Below, in pieces: positions 24,991-34,584 of a stretch of DNA of 64,000 bases. Location of the stretch: assembly GCF_000711735.1 (NCBI RefSeq), contig NZ_JONL01000003.1, forward strand, positions 62,001 through 126,000, in the 5' to 3' direction. Each line of letters begins with the position of its first letter. Within the stretch, counting starts at the first letter, position 1. Origin of the DNA: Maridesulfovibrio frigidus DSM 17176. Lineage in GTDB: Bacteria > Desulfobacterota > Desulfovibrionia > Desulfovibrionales > Desulfovibrionaceae. The notes below the pieces were generated by a model. The model saw only the letters and a program-made list of their open reading frames with translations, made no database searches and had not been told where the DNA came from. A program made the position numbers and the translations under genes.

Positions 24991-26388
24991 TTAAACTTTC
25001 GCAACAGGTAAAGTCATTATGATTGTGAATCCATCGCTTGTATTTGTGGCATGTATTAGCCCTTGATGTATGTTTGCTATCTTTTGAGCTGCCGCAAGGC
25101 CGAGCCCGTAACCAGGAGTGTCGTGACCTTTTAAACGATGGAAAGGGTTGAATATTTCTTTAAGATCTTCTTCTGGAACCGGCTCATGACTATTGGTCAC
25201 ACTTACAACCACTTCCTTCATTTGTTCGTTGTTTTTAGCCGCCCGTAAGTCTATCTTGATAGTACCGCTTTTATCGGTGTATTTAAAAGCATTTCCCAGA
25301 ACATTATCCAGCATTATTCTAATGCCGTTTTGGTTGCAGTCCGTGATTTTTACGTCGGAAAGGTCAGTCTTTATTTCAAGGTGCTTATGATCCGCAGTGG
25401 GTTGGTACTGGTACAGCAACTCAGTAATTAATAAATTAAGATCAACAGAATCTTCCATGGCTGGGCTTTTTTGCATGTCCAGCTTAGAAAATTCAATTAT
25501 TTTACCGATTAATATGTCCATATGTGCAATCTCAGCCTGCATGCCACTGATAAAAACTTCGCACTGAGCAGCTTTTTTGTCGTTAATCCGCTCCCTTATC
25601 ATCTCCAGAGAAATACGCATCCTAGCTAGTGGGCTTCTTAACTCATGCGAAACATTTGCTGTGAGCTCTCTGCTACTTTTGATTATCTTTTCCAGACTTC
25701 CAGCCATGTGGTTGAAAGTTCTTGCCAGTTCGGCCACTTCGTCTTTTCCGCGCACTTCTACGCGCTGCGTTAAATCTCCTTGGCCAAGCTTTGCCGCTTT
25801 TTTGGTGAGTTCTTTGATTGGTCTGATTATTCTAAGAGCCACCGGAAGCAGGAAAATAGCCGCAAGTAATGTTATTAAAACCTGCCCGCGCAGAAACCAG
25901 ATTTCTTCTTCAAACCTGCTCCATGGGTGAAATATATGATAAGTGAAGGGGTAGCCCTCTGGCCGTTTGGAAGCATAAGTTCCATAAATGGATTTCATGC
26001 CTTTACTGCGCTCTCTGTATATGTAGGCTCCTTCAAGTGTTTTTTTAGGCGCGTCTTCAAGGTGGACCGTGAGGTCAGGAATTTTTTCTTCTGATGAAGC
26101 TATTACTTCAGAATATGGACCGGTAATCCACACATTTGCGTGAAAAGAATCGCTCAGAGCTTTCAGTATAGGGGTGAGGGTTTCTTTTTCTTTTCCGGCA
26201 GAAAGCTGATTTAAATCCATTTCCATTTCAGTGAGGTTTTTAACGGTCATGAGCTGACCTTCAGTTCTCTTCATGCGGGGACTGCCACCCCATCCTGAAT
26301 GAATTATCGAGATGACCGTAAATTCAGAAATCATGAGCACAAGCAAGAATGCTAGAAAAATTTTTAGGTAGAGCCTACTTATTTTCAT
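24991..26388 (-). CDS. Sensor histidine kinase (CpxA/EnvZ-like)
   Basis: The 465-residue membrane kinase has an N-terminal membrane helix (about 8-28), a periplasmic sensor region of about 125 residues, a second helix (about 165-185), and a HAMP linker (RPIKELTKKAAKLGQGDLTQRV). The dimerisation domain has the phosphorylated His in NVSHELRSPLARMR. The catalytic domain shows an N box (NVLGNAFKYTD) and G box (GYGLGLAAA). It overlaps the response regulator by 4 bases (ATGA) and is divergent from an RND efflux operon, so an envelope-stress or efflux-inducing role is likely. The stimulus is unknown. Confidence 0.92.
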   Translation of the reverse strand: MKISRLYLKIFLAFLLVLMISEFTVISIIHSGWGGSPRMKRTEGQLMTVKNLTEMEMDLNQLSAGKEKETLTPILKALSDSFHANVWITGPYSEVIASSEEKIPDLTVHLEDAPKKTLEGAYIYRERSKGMKSIYGTYASKRPEGYPFTYHIFHPWSRFEEEIWFLRGQVLITLLAAIFLLPVALRIIRPIKELTKKAAKLGQGDLTQRVEVRGKDEVAELARTFNHMAGSLEKIIKSSRELTANVSHELRSPLARMRISLEMIRERINDKKAAQCEVFISGMQAEIAHMDILIGKIIEFSKLDMQKSPAMEDSVDLNLLITELLYQYQPTADHKHLEIKTDLSDVKITDCNQNGIRIMLDNVLGNAFKYTDKSGTIKIDLRAAKNNEQMKEVVVSVTNSHEPVPEEDLKEIFNPFHRLKGHDTPGYGLGLAAAQKIANIHQGLIHATNTSDGFTIIMTLPVAKV

Positions 26389-27092
26389 TTTTCACCCACG
26401 AATAGATAGCCGGTTCCCCACACAGTTTTTATTCGCGATTCGTGGTTCTGGTAGGGCTTTAGAAGGGCGCGGAGCTTACTTATATGTACGTCGATGCTGC
26501 GATCGAATGCGTTAAAATCTTTGCCCCAGACTGAGGTCATGAGATCATCACGGGTGAGCGGATCGCCTGCATTTTCCATCAGCGCGTGAAGTAGTTTAAA
26601 CTCTGTAGAAGATAGTTCAAGAGTGTCACCTTCTATCTCTAATCTCTGATGAGGTATGTTCAAAGTCAGCCCTGCGACGTTTATGGTGCTCGAATTTTTA
26701 GCGTTTCCATTGCGCTCAGAATCTTGAGCACGGCGAAGTACAGCTTTGATCCTAGCCAAGAGCTCGCGGGGGTTAAACGGCTTGGACATATAATCATCCG
26801 CGCCTAGTTCGAGGCCGACTATGCGGTCAGTATCCTCTCCTTTCGCGGTGAGCATGATTACCGGAACATTTGAATGCGGGCGTAGGTCTCGCAAGACTTC
26901 AAGGCCATCTTTACCGGGCATCATTATATCTAAGATGATAATTGACGGGTGCACTTTTTTTACCGTTTCAACACATTTATCGCCGGACGGAAGAGTGTTT
27001 ACCACGTAGCCGTATCCATCAAGATACTGGCTTAACAGGTCTCTAAGTTTAGAATCATCGTCGATTATGAGAATGGATAGTTGTTTTTCCAT
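26385..27092 (-). CDS. OmpR/PhoB-family response regulator
   Basis: The 235-residue protein has a receiver domain (about 4-115) with acidic pocket DDD (11-13), phosphoacceptor Asp55 in IILDIMMPG, and the conserved Thr (MLTAKG) and Lys (MSKPFNP). The C-terminal winged helix (about 135-232) contains ELSSTEFKLLHALMENAG and DRSIDVHISKLRALL, as in CpxR and OmpR. ATG 27092 is preferred over an upstream start at 27113 because MEKQLSILIIDDD begins like the family. It likely controls the divergent RND operon and itself from the 148-base shared region. Confidence 0.92.
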   Translation of the reverse strand: MEKQLSILIIDDDSKLRDLLSQYLDGYGYVVNTLPSGDKCVETVKKVHPSIIILDIMMPGKDGLEVLRDLRPHSNVPVIMLTAKGEDTDRIVGLELGADDYMSKPFNPRELLARIKAVLRRAQDSERNGNAKNSSTINVAGLTLNIPHQRLEIEGDTLELSSTEFKLLHALMENAGDPLTRDDLMTSVWGKDFNAFDRSIDVHISKLRALLKPYQNHESRIKTVWGTGYLFVGEK

Positions 27093-27123
27093 AACACTTA
27101 GATACCCATACAAACTGTTTCAT

Positions 27124-27199
27124 GCAAAGAGAGAAATCGTTCTTTTTACATTTGTTAACAATTTTTATCATAAGCATAATACTCTTTTCTCTCCTTTGC
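27124..27199. promoter_or_regulatory. Inverted repeats in the regulator/efflux intergenic region
   Basis: A palindrome, TTGTTAACAA (27152-27161), lies at the centre, flanked by a longer inverted repeat: GCAAAGAGAGAAA (27124-27136) with TTTCTCTCCTTTGC (27186-27199, one extra base). Either could be an operator for the OmpR-type regulator; I cannot tell which. Confidence 0.45.
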
Positions 27200-27240
27200 G
27201 GTAGTTAGTGAAAAAATGAATCGTAACGGAGATATTATTT

Positions 27241-28710
27241 ATGCCCTCATTTAAATATAAATTTTTAATTTACAGCTTGATCACGGTATTTAGCGTGTCA
27301 GCTTGTTCCCCTTTTAAGCCTGATCCTAGAGGGGGCGAACCAATGGGGCTTCCTTTAGCGTATGAGCTATATTCCACTGAACCCGAAGATGGTGGAAAGT
27401 GGTGGGAAAGGCTTGGAAGTGCGGAACTTAACGGGTTTGTTGATGAGGCTCTAACATCTGATTTTGATATCCGTATTGCATGGGCAAAATTACGTCAGCT
27501 TCGTGCTACAGCTATTAAATCCGGAGCAGATAAATATCCTACCCTCGACGGGAGCGGTTCATCCAGTAATGCTATGACAGGTTCTGACGGAACTGAGAGT
27601 ACAAAAGGCTCTACTTCAACAGATAGTTATGAGCTTGGGCTGACTCTTTCTTATGAGATTGATGTATGGGGAAAGATTGAAGCTAAGGCCAAATCCGGCC
27701 AATTGGATTTTCTTGTTTCCCGTGAAGATGTAAGTACTGCAGCGATGACTGTTGCAGCGGAAGTTGTCTCAAGATGGCTAGAAATTCAGGCACAGCGCCA
27801 GAAGAAAGTTATACTTGAACAACAGGTTGAGACTAACCGGATTTACCTAGATCTCATCGAACTCAGGTTCCGTAATTCTCTTGCTACTGCGTTGGACGTT
27901 TATCAGCAGCGTGAAAACGTAGCTCGTGTGAATTCTTTAATTCCTCCAATAGAATCCCGCGAAAGACTTTTGCTGAATGAATTGGCACTTCTCATGGGAC
28001 GTCCCGCCGGAACTGTCCAAGTTCAGACAGCTCTTTATCCTGATCTTGAGCCTATTCCGGGCCTTGGAATTCCTTTCGATCTTATTGCAAAACGCCCTGA
28101 TATTCGCGCTGCAGGACTTAAACTACAGTCCGCAGATTGGGCCATTACTGCCGCAAAAGCGGATAGACTTCCTAGCTTCAACCTTACGGGTAATGCGGCA
28201 CTGACAAGTGCGCAAATAGCAAATATTTTCAGTGGCTGGATGGTTGGCCTTGCTGCTTCTATTGCGGGTCCAATTTTTGATGGTGGTCTTCGTGCAGCGG
28301 AAGTCGAAAGGACTCAGGCTGTTGTTGATGAGAGGTTAGTGAATTATAAACGTACTGTTTATACTGCGTACAAAGAAGTTCAGGATTCTTTGATTCAGGA
28401 ATCCTGGCAGAAGAAATACATCACAGCCCGCAAAAATCAGCTTGAAGCCGCAAAAAAGAATCTGAACGAAGCTGGTTCCCGTTACTTACAGAGTCTTGAA
28501 GAGTATCTCCCGGTTTTGAATGCTTTGCTTAGTGTTCAGAGTTTGGAGATTAATATTGTTGACGATGAATCCAATCTTTTATTGTACAGGGTTTCGCTCT
28601 ACCGCGCACTTGGCGGAAGTTGGACCGATTCACTTCAGTCTGCAGATGAGCTTCCTCGTGAAGAAGGCAACATGACTGCCGCAGAGATCAAAACTGCTTC
28701 CGCAGAATAA
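27241..28710 (+). CDS. RND efflux outer-membrane lipoprotein (TolC/NodT family)
   Basis: The 489-residue protein has a lipoprotein signal with lipobox FSVSAC (Cys about residue 22), then two outer-membrane efflux protein repeats rich in long helices (LRQLRATAIKSGADKYP, LEQQVETNRIYLDLIELRF, RDLEAAKKNL-like patterns near the end). It forms the trimeric outer-membrane channel of a tripartite pump. It is the first gene of a three-gene operon with adaptor and permease, 12 bases before the next. ACGGAG 8 bases upstream supports the ATG. The C-terminal tail is acidic and low-complexity. Confidence 0.92.
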   Translation: MPSFKYKFLIYSLITVFSVSACSPFKPDPRGGEPMGLPLAYELYSTEPEDGGKWWERLGSAELNGFVDEALTSDFDIRIAWAKLRQLRATAIKSGADKYPTLDGSGSSSNAMTGSDGTESTKGSTSTDSYELGLTLSYEIDVWGKIEAKAKSGQLDFLVSREDVSTAAMTVAAEVVSRWLEIQAQRQKKVILEQQVETNRIYLDLIELRFRNSLATALDVYQQRENVARVNSLIPPIESRERLLLNELALLMGRPAGTVQVQTALYPDLEPIPGLGIPFDLIAKRPDIRAAGLKLQSADWAITAAKADRLPSFNLTGNAALTSAQIANIFSGWMVGLAASIAGPIFDGGLRAAEVERTQAVVDERLVNYKRTVYTAYKEVQDSLIQESWQKKYITARKNQLEAAKKNLNEAGSRYLQSLEEYLPVLNALLSVQSLEINIVDDESNLLLYRVSLYRALGGSWTDSLQSADELPREEGNMTAAEIKTASAE

Positions 28711-28722
28711 GGATACTTAGAT

Positions 28723-29943
28723 ATGACAAAAAAATTAATGTATTATGTAAAAAACATAGGCCTGAAAGGGGTAATACCTCTTTTGATCGTTGGCTTAGCG
28801 ATATTTGGAGCACAGATGCTCATCAAAACTAAGCCAGTTGCAAGAAAAAAAGCTCGGGTAAGCTCGGCCCCTCTGGTTAATGTTTCCAGTATGAAACCAC
28901 AGGAACTTAGGATCTGGACTCCTGTTATGGGAACGGTTGAAGCGTCGCGCAAAATTTCGCTTGAGCCTCAGGTTACAGGTAGAGTTATTTCCGTGAGTGA
29001 TTCTTTTATTCCCGGTGGTTATTTTGCAAAGGGCGATGAACTATTACGCATTGACCCCTTGGATTATGAACTTGCATTGAAGCAACAGCAGTCTGTTGTC
29101 ATCGAAGCTGAGTATAATCTAAAGCTTGAACGGGGACACCAAAAAGTTGCAGGCCGTGAGTGGAAGTTGCTGAGAAAATCTTCTGGTGGAACCGTGCAGG
29201 AAGCCGAATTGGCGCTTAGAAAACCTCATCTTGAAAAAGCTGAAGCAAATCTTGCCGCGTCTAAAGCTAAATTGCGCCAATCCCGTGTTAATCTATCTCG
29301 TACAAGGGTTCGGGTTCCCTTTTCTTCCATGGTTGTGACTAAAGATGCCGGACTTGGAGCTAATCTAGCCGCGCAGGAATCAATTGCCACTATGGTTGGT
29401 ACTGGCGAATTCTGGGTGATGGTTTCTGTGCCTGTAGATCGTTTAGACCGTATAGTGATTCCAAGTGCAGCAAACGAATTTAAAGGGTCGGCAGCACGGG
29501 TTCTTTCCGGCAGCAACGGTAACTCTTATGAACGAGAAGGACATGTTTTACGTCTTTTGCCTTCTCTTGAATCAAAGGGGCGTATGGCGCGCGTGATTGT
29601 TGCAGTTGAAGATCCATTGAATTTGAAAGGAACCCCGGGCGTTCTTCCTTTGCTCCTTGGAAGCTATATTAATGTATATATCGACAGTGGAACCCTAGAC
29701 AGTGTTTTTGCTATACCGCGCTCAGCCTACCGAGATGGCGATACCCTTTGGATCATGAATGATAACAGTGAATTAGAAATTAGAAATGCAGAGTCGCTCT
29801 GGCGTGATTCGGATTACATATACCTTGAAAAGGGTTTGGTCGAAGGTGAGAAACTAGTTACCTCCGATATTTCTACCCCTTTGCATGGAATGAAGCTTCG
29901 CGAAAATGTGTCCGCAGTAGAAATGGATAATACCGATGGCTGA
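28723..29943 (+). CDS. RND efflux periplasmic adaptor (membrane fusion protein)
   Basis: The 406-residue protein has an N-terminal membrane anchor (about 15-32). The lipoyl/barrel-sandwich half motif (SLEPQVTGRVISVSDSFIPG) is followed by an alpha-hairpin (about 120-195) and the returning lipoyl half (RTRVRVPFSSMV), then beta-barrel and membrane-proximal domains. It bridges the permease and the outer-membrane channel. It overlaps the permease gene by 8 bases. Confidence 0.92.
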   Translation: MTKKLMYYVKNIGLKGVIPLLIVGLAIFGAQMLIKTKPVARKKARVSSAPLVNVSSMKPQELRIWTPVMGTVEASRKISLEPQVTGRVISVSDSFIPGGYFAKGDELLRIDPLDYELALKQQQSVVIEAEYNLKLERGHQKVAGREWKLLRKSSGGTVQEAELALRKPHLEKAEANLAASKAKLRQSRVNLSRTRVRVPFSSMVVTKDAGLGANLAAQESIATMVGTGEFWVMVSVPVDRLDRIVIPSAANEFKGSAARVLSGSNGNSYEREGHVLRLLPSLESKGRMARVIVAVEDPLNLKGTPGVLPLLLGSYINVYIDSGTLDSVFAIPRSAYRDGDTLWIMNDNSELEIRNAESLWRDSDYIYLEKGLVEGEKLVTSDISTPLHGMKLRENVSAVEMDNTDG

Positions 29944-32900
29944 TATTATTAAAAAGATAACCGGTCCCATTGCTTGGATGGCAGGTAATTCAGTCGCTTC
30001 GAACCTTTTGATGGCTATTCTGCTTGTTGGTGGCCTTTTGATGGCTTTCAGCATTAAGCAGGAAGTTTTTCCTGAGTTCTCCGACGATACGGTAACAGTT
30101 TCTGTTACTTACCATGGAGCCAGCCCTGAGGAAGTTGAACAGGGTATTGTGCTGGCGGTTGAAGAAGCTGTTATTGGATTGGATGGGGTAAAGGAAGTCA
30201 CAAGTTCTGCAGCTGAAGGCGGCGGTTCCGTTACTATTGAAGCTCTTGAGGGATATGACCTTCAACAGCTGTCTCAGGATGTTAAGAGTGAAGTTGATCG
30301 TATTACATCTTTCCCTGAAGAGGCGGAAGACCCTTCTGTAAAAGCTTCCAGTCATAAACGTCAGGTTTTGACTTTAATGGTTTACGGTGATGAAAATCCT
30401 TTGATTCTACGTAAACTGGCAGAGCAGTTGCGTGAAGAGTTGATCAGTGATCCTGGTATTACTCAGGTTGACCTTTCGGAAGTAAGTGGACTGCAGGTTT
30501 CAATTGAAGTGCCACAGGATAAATTACGTGCGTATAATCTTACTTTAACTGAGGTTGCTAAAACTATTAACGCCGCTTCGGTGGAACTGCCTGGTGGTGG
30601 TATTAAAACTGGATCTGGTGAAGTTCTCGTACGTTTTAAGGAGCGTAAAGATTTTGCTAGGGAATTTGCCCGTGTACCCGTTGTTACAGGAGATGATGGA
30701 ACACAGATCCTGCTGGAAGATATCGCGGATGTAAAAGAAGATTTTCAAAGTGATGATAATCTTACTTCATATAATGGTAAACCAGCAGTTCGGTTAAATG
30801 TATACAGAGTTGGAACTCAGACCCCCATAACTGTTTCTGACGCTGTTCACGCAAAACTGAAAACATTTAATGCCGGTTTGCCTCCTAGCGTACATGTTGA
30901 TGTGCGAAATGATTCTTCTGATGTATTTAAGCAGCGTATGGATCTTTTGCTTAAAAATGGATTCATGGGACTTGTCCTTGTGTTTATTTTTCTGGCTTTG
31001 TTTCTTGAGCCAAGGCTTGCATTCTGGGTATCCATGGGGATTCCTATTTCTTTCTTAGGTGCAATGCTGATTCTTGCTCCGGCCGGGGCGAGTATTAATA
31101 TGATTTCAATGTTTGCCTTTATCATTTCTCTGGGTATTGTTGTTGATGATGCTATTGTTGTCGGGGAAAATGTTTATACTATGCGACAACAGGGCATGTC
31201 GTGGCAGAAAGCCGCTTATGAAGGGGCGAAAAGAATTGCCATGCCTGTGACATTTAGTGTTCTCACGAATATTGTGGCGTTTATGCCTCTATTCTTTATT
31301 CCCGGTGTCATGGGGAAAATATTTAAGATTATCCCGCTGGTAGTGTGTAGTGTTTTTGCAATTTCATTGATTGAAAGTCTTTTTGTTCTTCCCGCTCATC
31401 TTGCTCATGGTAGCGAGAAAAAGCCGGGTAAGATAATGAGCTTTATTTTAAGAAACCAGCAAAAGGTATCAAAGGGATTACTGGTCTTTATTGATAAGGT
31501 ATATCGGCCTATTCTTGATAGAGCTATTGCATGGAAATATTTGACAGTGGCCCTTGGAATTGCCTGTCTGTTGGTTTCATTTGCATATATTAAAAGTGGA
31601 CGCCTCGGGTTCACCATGTTTCCGAAGATCGAATCTGATTATGCATACCTGACCGTTGATTTGCCATATGGAACAGCGAAAGAAGTAACCCTACAAGTTC
31701 AGAATAAAGCTCTCAGAGCTGCAGAAATCGTTAAGAAAGCAAATGGCGGCGATGAACTTGTGCGTGGTATTTATTCTAAAATCGGTGGGGCTGGGCGTGG
31801 CAAATCAAGTGGTAGTCATGTTCTAAAGATTCAAATTTTTCTGGCTGAATCTGATGTTAGACAGATTTCAACTGATCAGTTTGTAAAGCAATGGCGCCGT
31901 GAAATGGGTCTTCTTGCGGGTGCTGAATCAGTCCTTTTTGAGTCAGACCGTGGCGGTCCGGGATCTGGTGGATCGCTTGAGATTGAACTTAGTCATAGTG
32001 ATGTGGATGTTCTAGAAAAAGCAGCAGCTTCGCTGGCTGAGTCGCTTGGCACATATCCTAAAGTAAAAGATATTGATGATGGATTTTCACCAGGTAAAAG
32101 ACAACTCGACTTTGAGCTTTTACCAGAAGGTAGAAGTTTAGGTTTAACTCCGCAAGCTGTAGCTTCTCAAGTGCGTGCGGCCTATTATGGCGCTGAAGTT
32201 CTTCGGCAGCAGCGTGGTCGGAATGAAGTTAAAGTCATGGTTCGGTTACCCCTCTCTGAAAGGGTTTCTGAGTATAATCTTGAAGAAATGATGATCAGAA
32301 CTCCTGAAGGTACAGATGTTCCTTTGCGGGAAGTTGTTAAAATTAAAGGTGGAAGATCATATACATCAATTACTCGCAGAAACGGGCGAAGGGTTGTTTC
32401 TGTAAGTGCTGATGTAAATCCGCGTAAAGAAACCTCACAGATTATTACCTCGGTGAAGAGTGATATTCTTCCACAGCTTAAAGCCGACTATCCGGGCCTT
32501 GGATTTTCTCTTGAAGGTAAACAAGCGGAGATGCAGGAAAGTACCGATAGTTTGTTCTCAGGTCTGGCAATGGCTATGATGTGTATTTATGCACTTCTTG
32601 CAATCCCTTTCCGAAGTTATTTTCAGCCGATTATTATCATGTTCTGTATTCCTTTCGGGATAGTTGGGGCGGTAATAGGGCATATACTTCTGGGATACAG
32701 CCTTAGTCTTATGAGTCTATTCGGTATTGTTGCTCTTAGCGGGGTTGTGGTTAATGATTCGCTGGTCTTTATTGACTACGTGAATAAAATGAGGCGCAAA
32801 GGGCATTGTGCATATGATGCGGTTCTTGCGGCGGGAACAGCACGTTTCCGGCCAATTATGCTAACCACATTAACGACTTTTGGTGGACTTGCTCCAATGA

Positions 32901-33133
32901 TTCTTGAAACATCAAGACAGGCGCGCTTCTTGATTCCAATGGCGATATCACTTGGCTTTGGGATACTTTTCGCAACAGCAATTACCCTGCTCTTAGTGCC
33001 TTCTTTCTATATGATATTTGAAGATATCAGGCTCGGTATACGTAAATTGTTTAATCTTCCCATTGCGGAAGGACCTGTTGATGGACCTATTGAGAATGTT
33101 CCAGTTAAGTTTTGTGAACATAAAGATGACTAA
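29936..33133 (+). CDS. RND efflux permease (AcrB/MMPL superfamily)
   Basis: The 1065-residue inner-membrane pump has two repeats, each with six membrane helices and a large periplasmic loop. Helix 4 carries the proton-relay acids in GIVVDDAIVVGEN; the N-terminus (NSVASNLLMAILLVGG) and the FRPIMLTTLTTFGGLAPM block are also typical. It probably exports hydrophobic toxicants or antibiotics using the proton gradient. Branching between drug and other substrate groups cannot be judged here. A terminator follows. Confidence 0.94.
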   Translation: MADIIKKITGPIAWMAGNSVASNLLMAILLVGGLLMAFSIKQEVFPEFSDDTVTVSVTYHGASPEEVEQGIVLAVEEAVIGLDGVKEVTSSAAEGGGSVTIEALEGYDLQQLSQDVKSEVDRITSFPEEAEDPSVKASSHKRQVLTLMVYGDENPLILRKLAEQLREELISDPGITQVDLSEVSGLQVSIEVPQDKLRAYNLTLTEVAKTINAASVELPGGGIKTGSGEVLVRFKERKDFAREFARVPVVTGDDGTQILLEDIADVKEDFQSDDNLTSYNGKPAVRLNVYRVGTQTPITVSDAVHAKLKTFNAGLPPSVHVDVRNDSSDVFKQRMDLLLKNGFMGLVLVFIFLALFLEPRLAFWVSMGIPISFLGAMLILAPAGASINMISMFAFIISLGIVVDDAIVVGENVYTMRQQGMSWQKAAYEGAKRIAMPVTFSVLTNIVAFMPLFFIPGVMGKIFKIIPLVVCSVFAISLIESLFVLPAHLAHGSEKKPGKIMSFILRNQQKVSKGLLVFIDKVYRPILDRAIAWKYLTVALGIACLLVSFAYIKSGRLGFTMFPKIESDYAYLTVDLPYGTAKEVTLQVQNKALRAAEIVKKANGGDELVRGIYSKIGGAGRGKSSGSHVLKIQIFLAESDVRQISTDQFVKQWRREMGLLAGAESVLFESDRGGPGSGGSLEIELSHSDVDVLEKAAASLAESLGTYPKVKDIDDGFSPGKRQLDFELLPEGRSLGLTPQAVASQVRAAYYGAEVLRQQRGRNEVKVMVRLPLSERVSEYNLEEMMIRTPEGTDVPLREVVKIKGGRSYTSITRRNGRRVVSVSADVNPRKETSQIITSVKSDILPQLKADYPGLGFSLEGKQAEMQESTDSLFSGLAMAMMCIYALLAIPFRSYFQPIIIMFCIPFGIVGAVIGHILLGYSLSLMSLFGIVALSGVVVNDSLVFIDYVNKMRRKGHCAYDAVLAAGTARFRPIMLTTLTTFGGLAPMILETSRQARFLIPMAISLGFGILFATAITLLLVPSFYMIFEDIRLGIRKLFNLPIAEGPVDGPIENVPVKFCEHKDD

Positions 33134-33154
33134 TTACCGTAATTAGAATGATAT

Positions 33155-33193
33155 AAAAAATCCCGACCGAGAATATCTCGGGCGGGATTTTTT
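33155..33193. terminator. Bidirectional terminator after the RND operon
   Basis: The outer stem AAAAAATCCCG (33155-33165) with CGGGATTTTTT (33183-33193) and inner stem CCGAGA/TCTCGG give a continuous hairpin flanked by A and T runs. It serves both the RND operon and the convergent MFS gene. Confidence 0.92.
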
Positions 33194-33214
33194 GTTGTGG
33201 GTAGTTGTTCTAAA

Positions 33215-34471
33215 CTATGCAGATTTCGTACGTCCGATGGTCAATGCCGCTATAAGTGCTACAGCTTTTGCCGCCACCAGTATGGAAAGGCTGTAGCGGA
33301 AGTCCGGAAGGGTAAATTCTTTTGCGCCATGGGAACTTGCAACAAGCATCCAGCCGATAATTGGCTGAGCGAGAGCACTTCCGCCGATCAAAAAAGTATT
33401 AACGAACCCGAGTGAAATACCGTTGGCTCCTTTGGGGCTGATGTCATTACCATATGCGTAGGCGACAACATTACCGCTGCAAAAGAAGCCGAGCAGGAAC
33501 ATAAGTCCATACATCAATTGCATCGGAATTCCGGGCAAATATACAACTGCGCTAACACAGATAAGTCCGCCAGAAGCGGCAATAATCATGGGCAGACTGC
33601 GTTTGCCTAGTTTGTCGGAAAACCAGCCGAAAAAGAAACTACCCGGTATTGCGCCGACAAAGAGCATGGAAACCACAATCGCCGCATTGGTGGATGATAT
33701 GCCGTAGAGTTTCGCTATGAAGGATGTTCCCCACAAAGCGCCAAAGCCTGTATATATCATATTTATAGTAGCGGCGTAGCTCGCGTTCAGCCATGCGTGC
33801 GGATTGGATGCTATAGTTTTAAGTGCGGTAAGAGCTTCCGCTAAGCCTGACCCTCTGTCTGCAAGAGTGTGCTTTTGAATAATGACTGGAGGGTGGTCTT
33901 TAACCAGAAATATTATTAGAAGAGCTACAATCCCGCCAAATGCGGCGATGCCTAGGATAGTGCCGTGCCAACCTGAAACTGCCACCGCGCGGGTGAGCGG
34001 AGCCTCGCCCATTACAGCCCCGACCATGCCTATAATATTGGTAAGTCCTACCATGGTAGCGAATTTTTCGGGCGGGAACCAGTTGGATACGAGCTTTAGA
34101 CAGGATACGAAGGAAAAACCCGTAGCCGCGCCAAGCATGATTCTAACTCCGATTGCCTCTGCGGGGGTGGTCGTGAAGGTAAAAAAAGCCCCAGCGCAAG
34201 TAGAAACAATGGCGGCAATGGCAAGTGGACGGTGCGGGCCGAATCTATCCGCCATGATCCCGATTGGGATTTGCATGAGCGCGTATGAATAGAAATATAC
34301 TGATGAAATAAGTCCCATAGAAGCCGCATCGGCGTGGAAATGCGCGGCAAGTTGCGGCTCCATTGCGCTTGGGGCGACTTGCTGCATGTAGTCGTAGAAG
34401 AAATATAAAGTGGCTATGGCCCATACTGCCCAAGGCATTAGCGGGTGGGATATTTGGGATTTTGTTGTCAT
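33215..34471 (-). CDS. MFS transporter
   Basis: The 418-residue protein has 12 predicted membrane helices. The MFS loop motif between helices 2 and 3 appears as GIMADRFGPHRP, and the corresponding second-half loop as GWFSDKLGKRS. The N-terminal FYDYMQQVAPSAM segment places it near the organic-anion/hexuronate-like permeases, but the substrate is unresolved. It is a single gene on the minus strand. Confidence 0.88.
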   Translation of the reverse strand: MTTKSQISHPLMPWAVWAIATLYFFYDYMQQVAPSAMEPQLAAHFHADAASMGLISSVYFYSYALMQIPIGIMADRFGPHRPLAIAAIVSTCAGAFFTFTTTPAEAIGVRIMLGAATGFSFVSCLKLVSNWFPPEKFATMVGLTNIIGMVGAVMGEAPLTRAVAVSGWHGTILGIAAFGGIVALLIIFLVKDHPPVIIQKHTLADRGSGLAEALTALKTIASNPHAWLNASYAATINMIYTGFGALWGTSFIAKLYGISSTNAAIVVSMLFVGAIPGSFFFGWFSDKLGKRSLPMIIAASGGLICVSAVVYLPGIPMQLMYGLMFLLGFFCSGNVVAYAYGNDISPKGANGISLGFVNTFLIGGSALAQPIIGWMLVASSHGAKEFTLPDFRYSLSILVAAKAVALIAALTIGRTKSA

Positions 34472-34584
34472 TGTATGTGGGGTTTTAGGATTGTTATTCT
34501 GAACCTCATGACTGTGAAGATAAAAAGATCTTAGGTCAACCTAGGGCGTGGAATTTCTTGCAATAATGCTGTAAGCTCTCCCTC

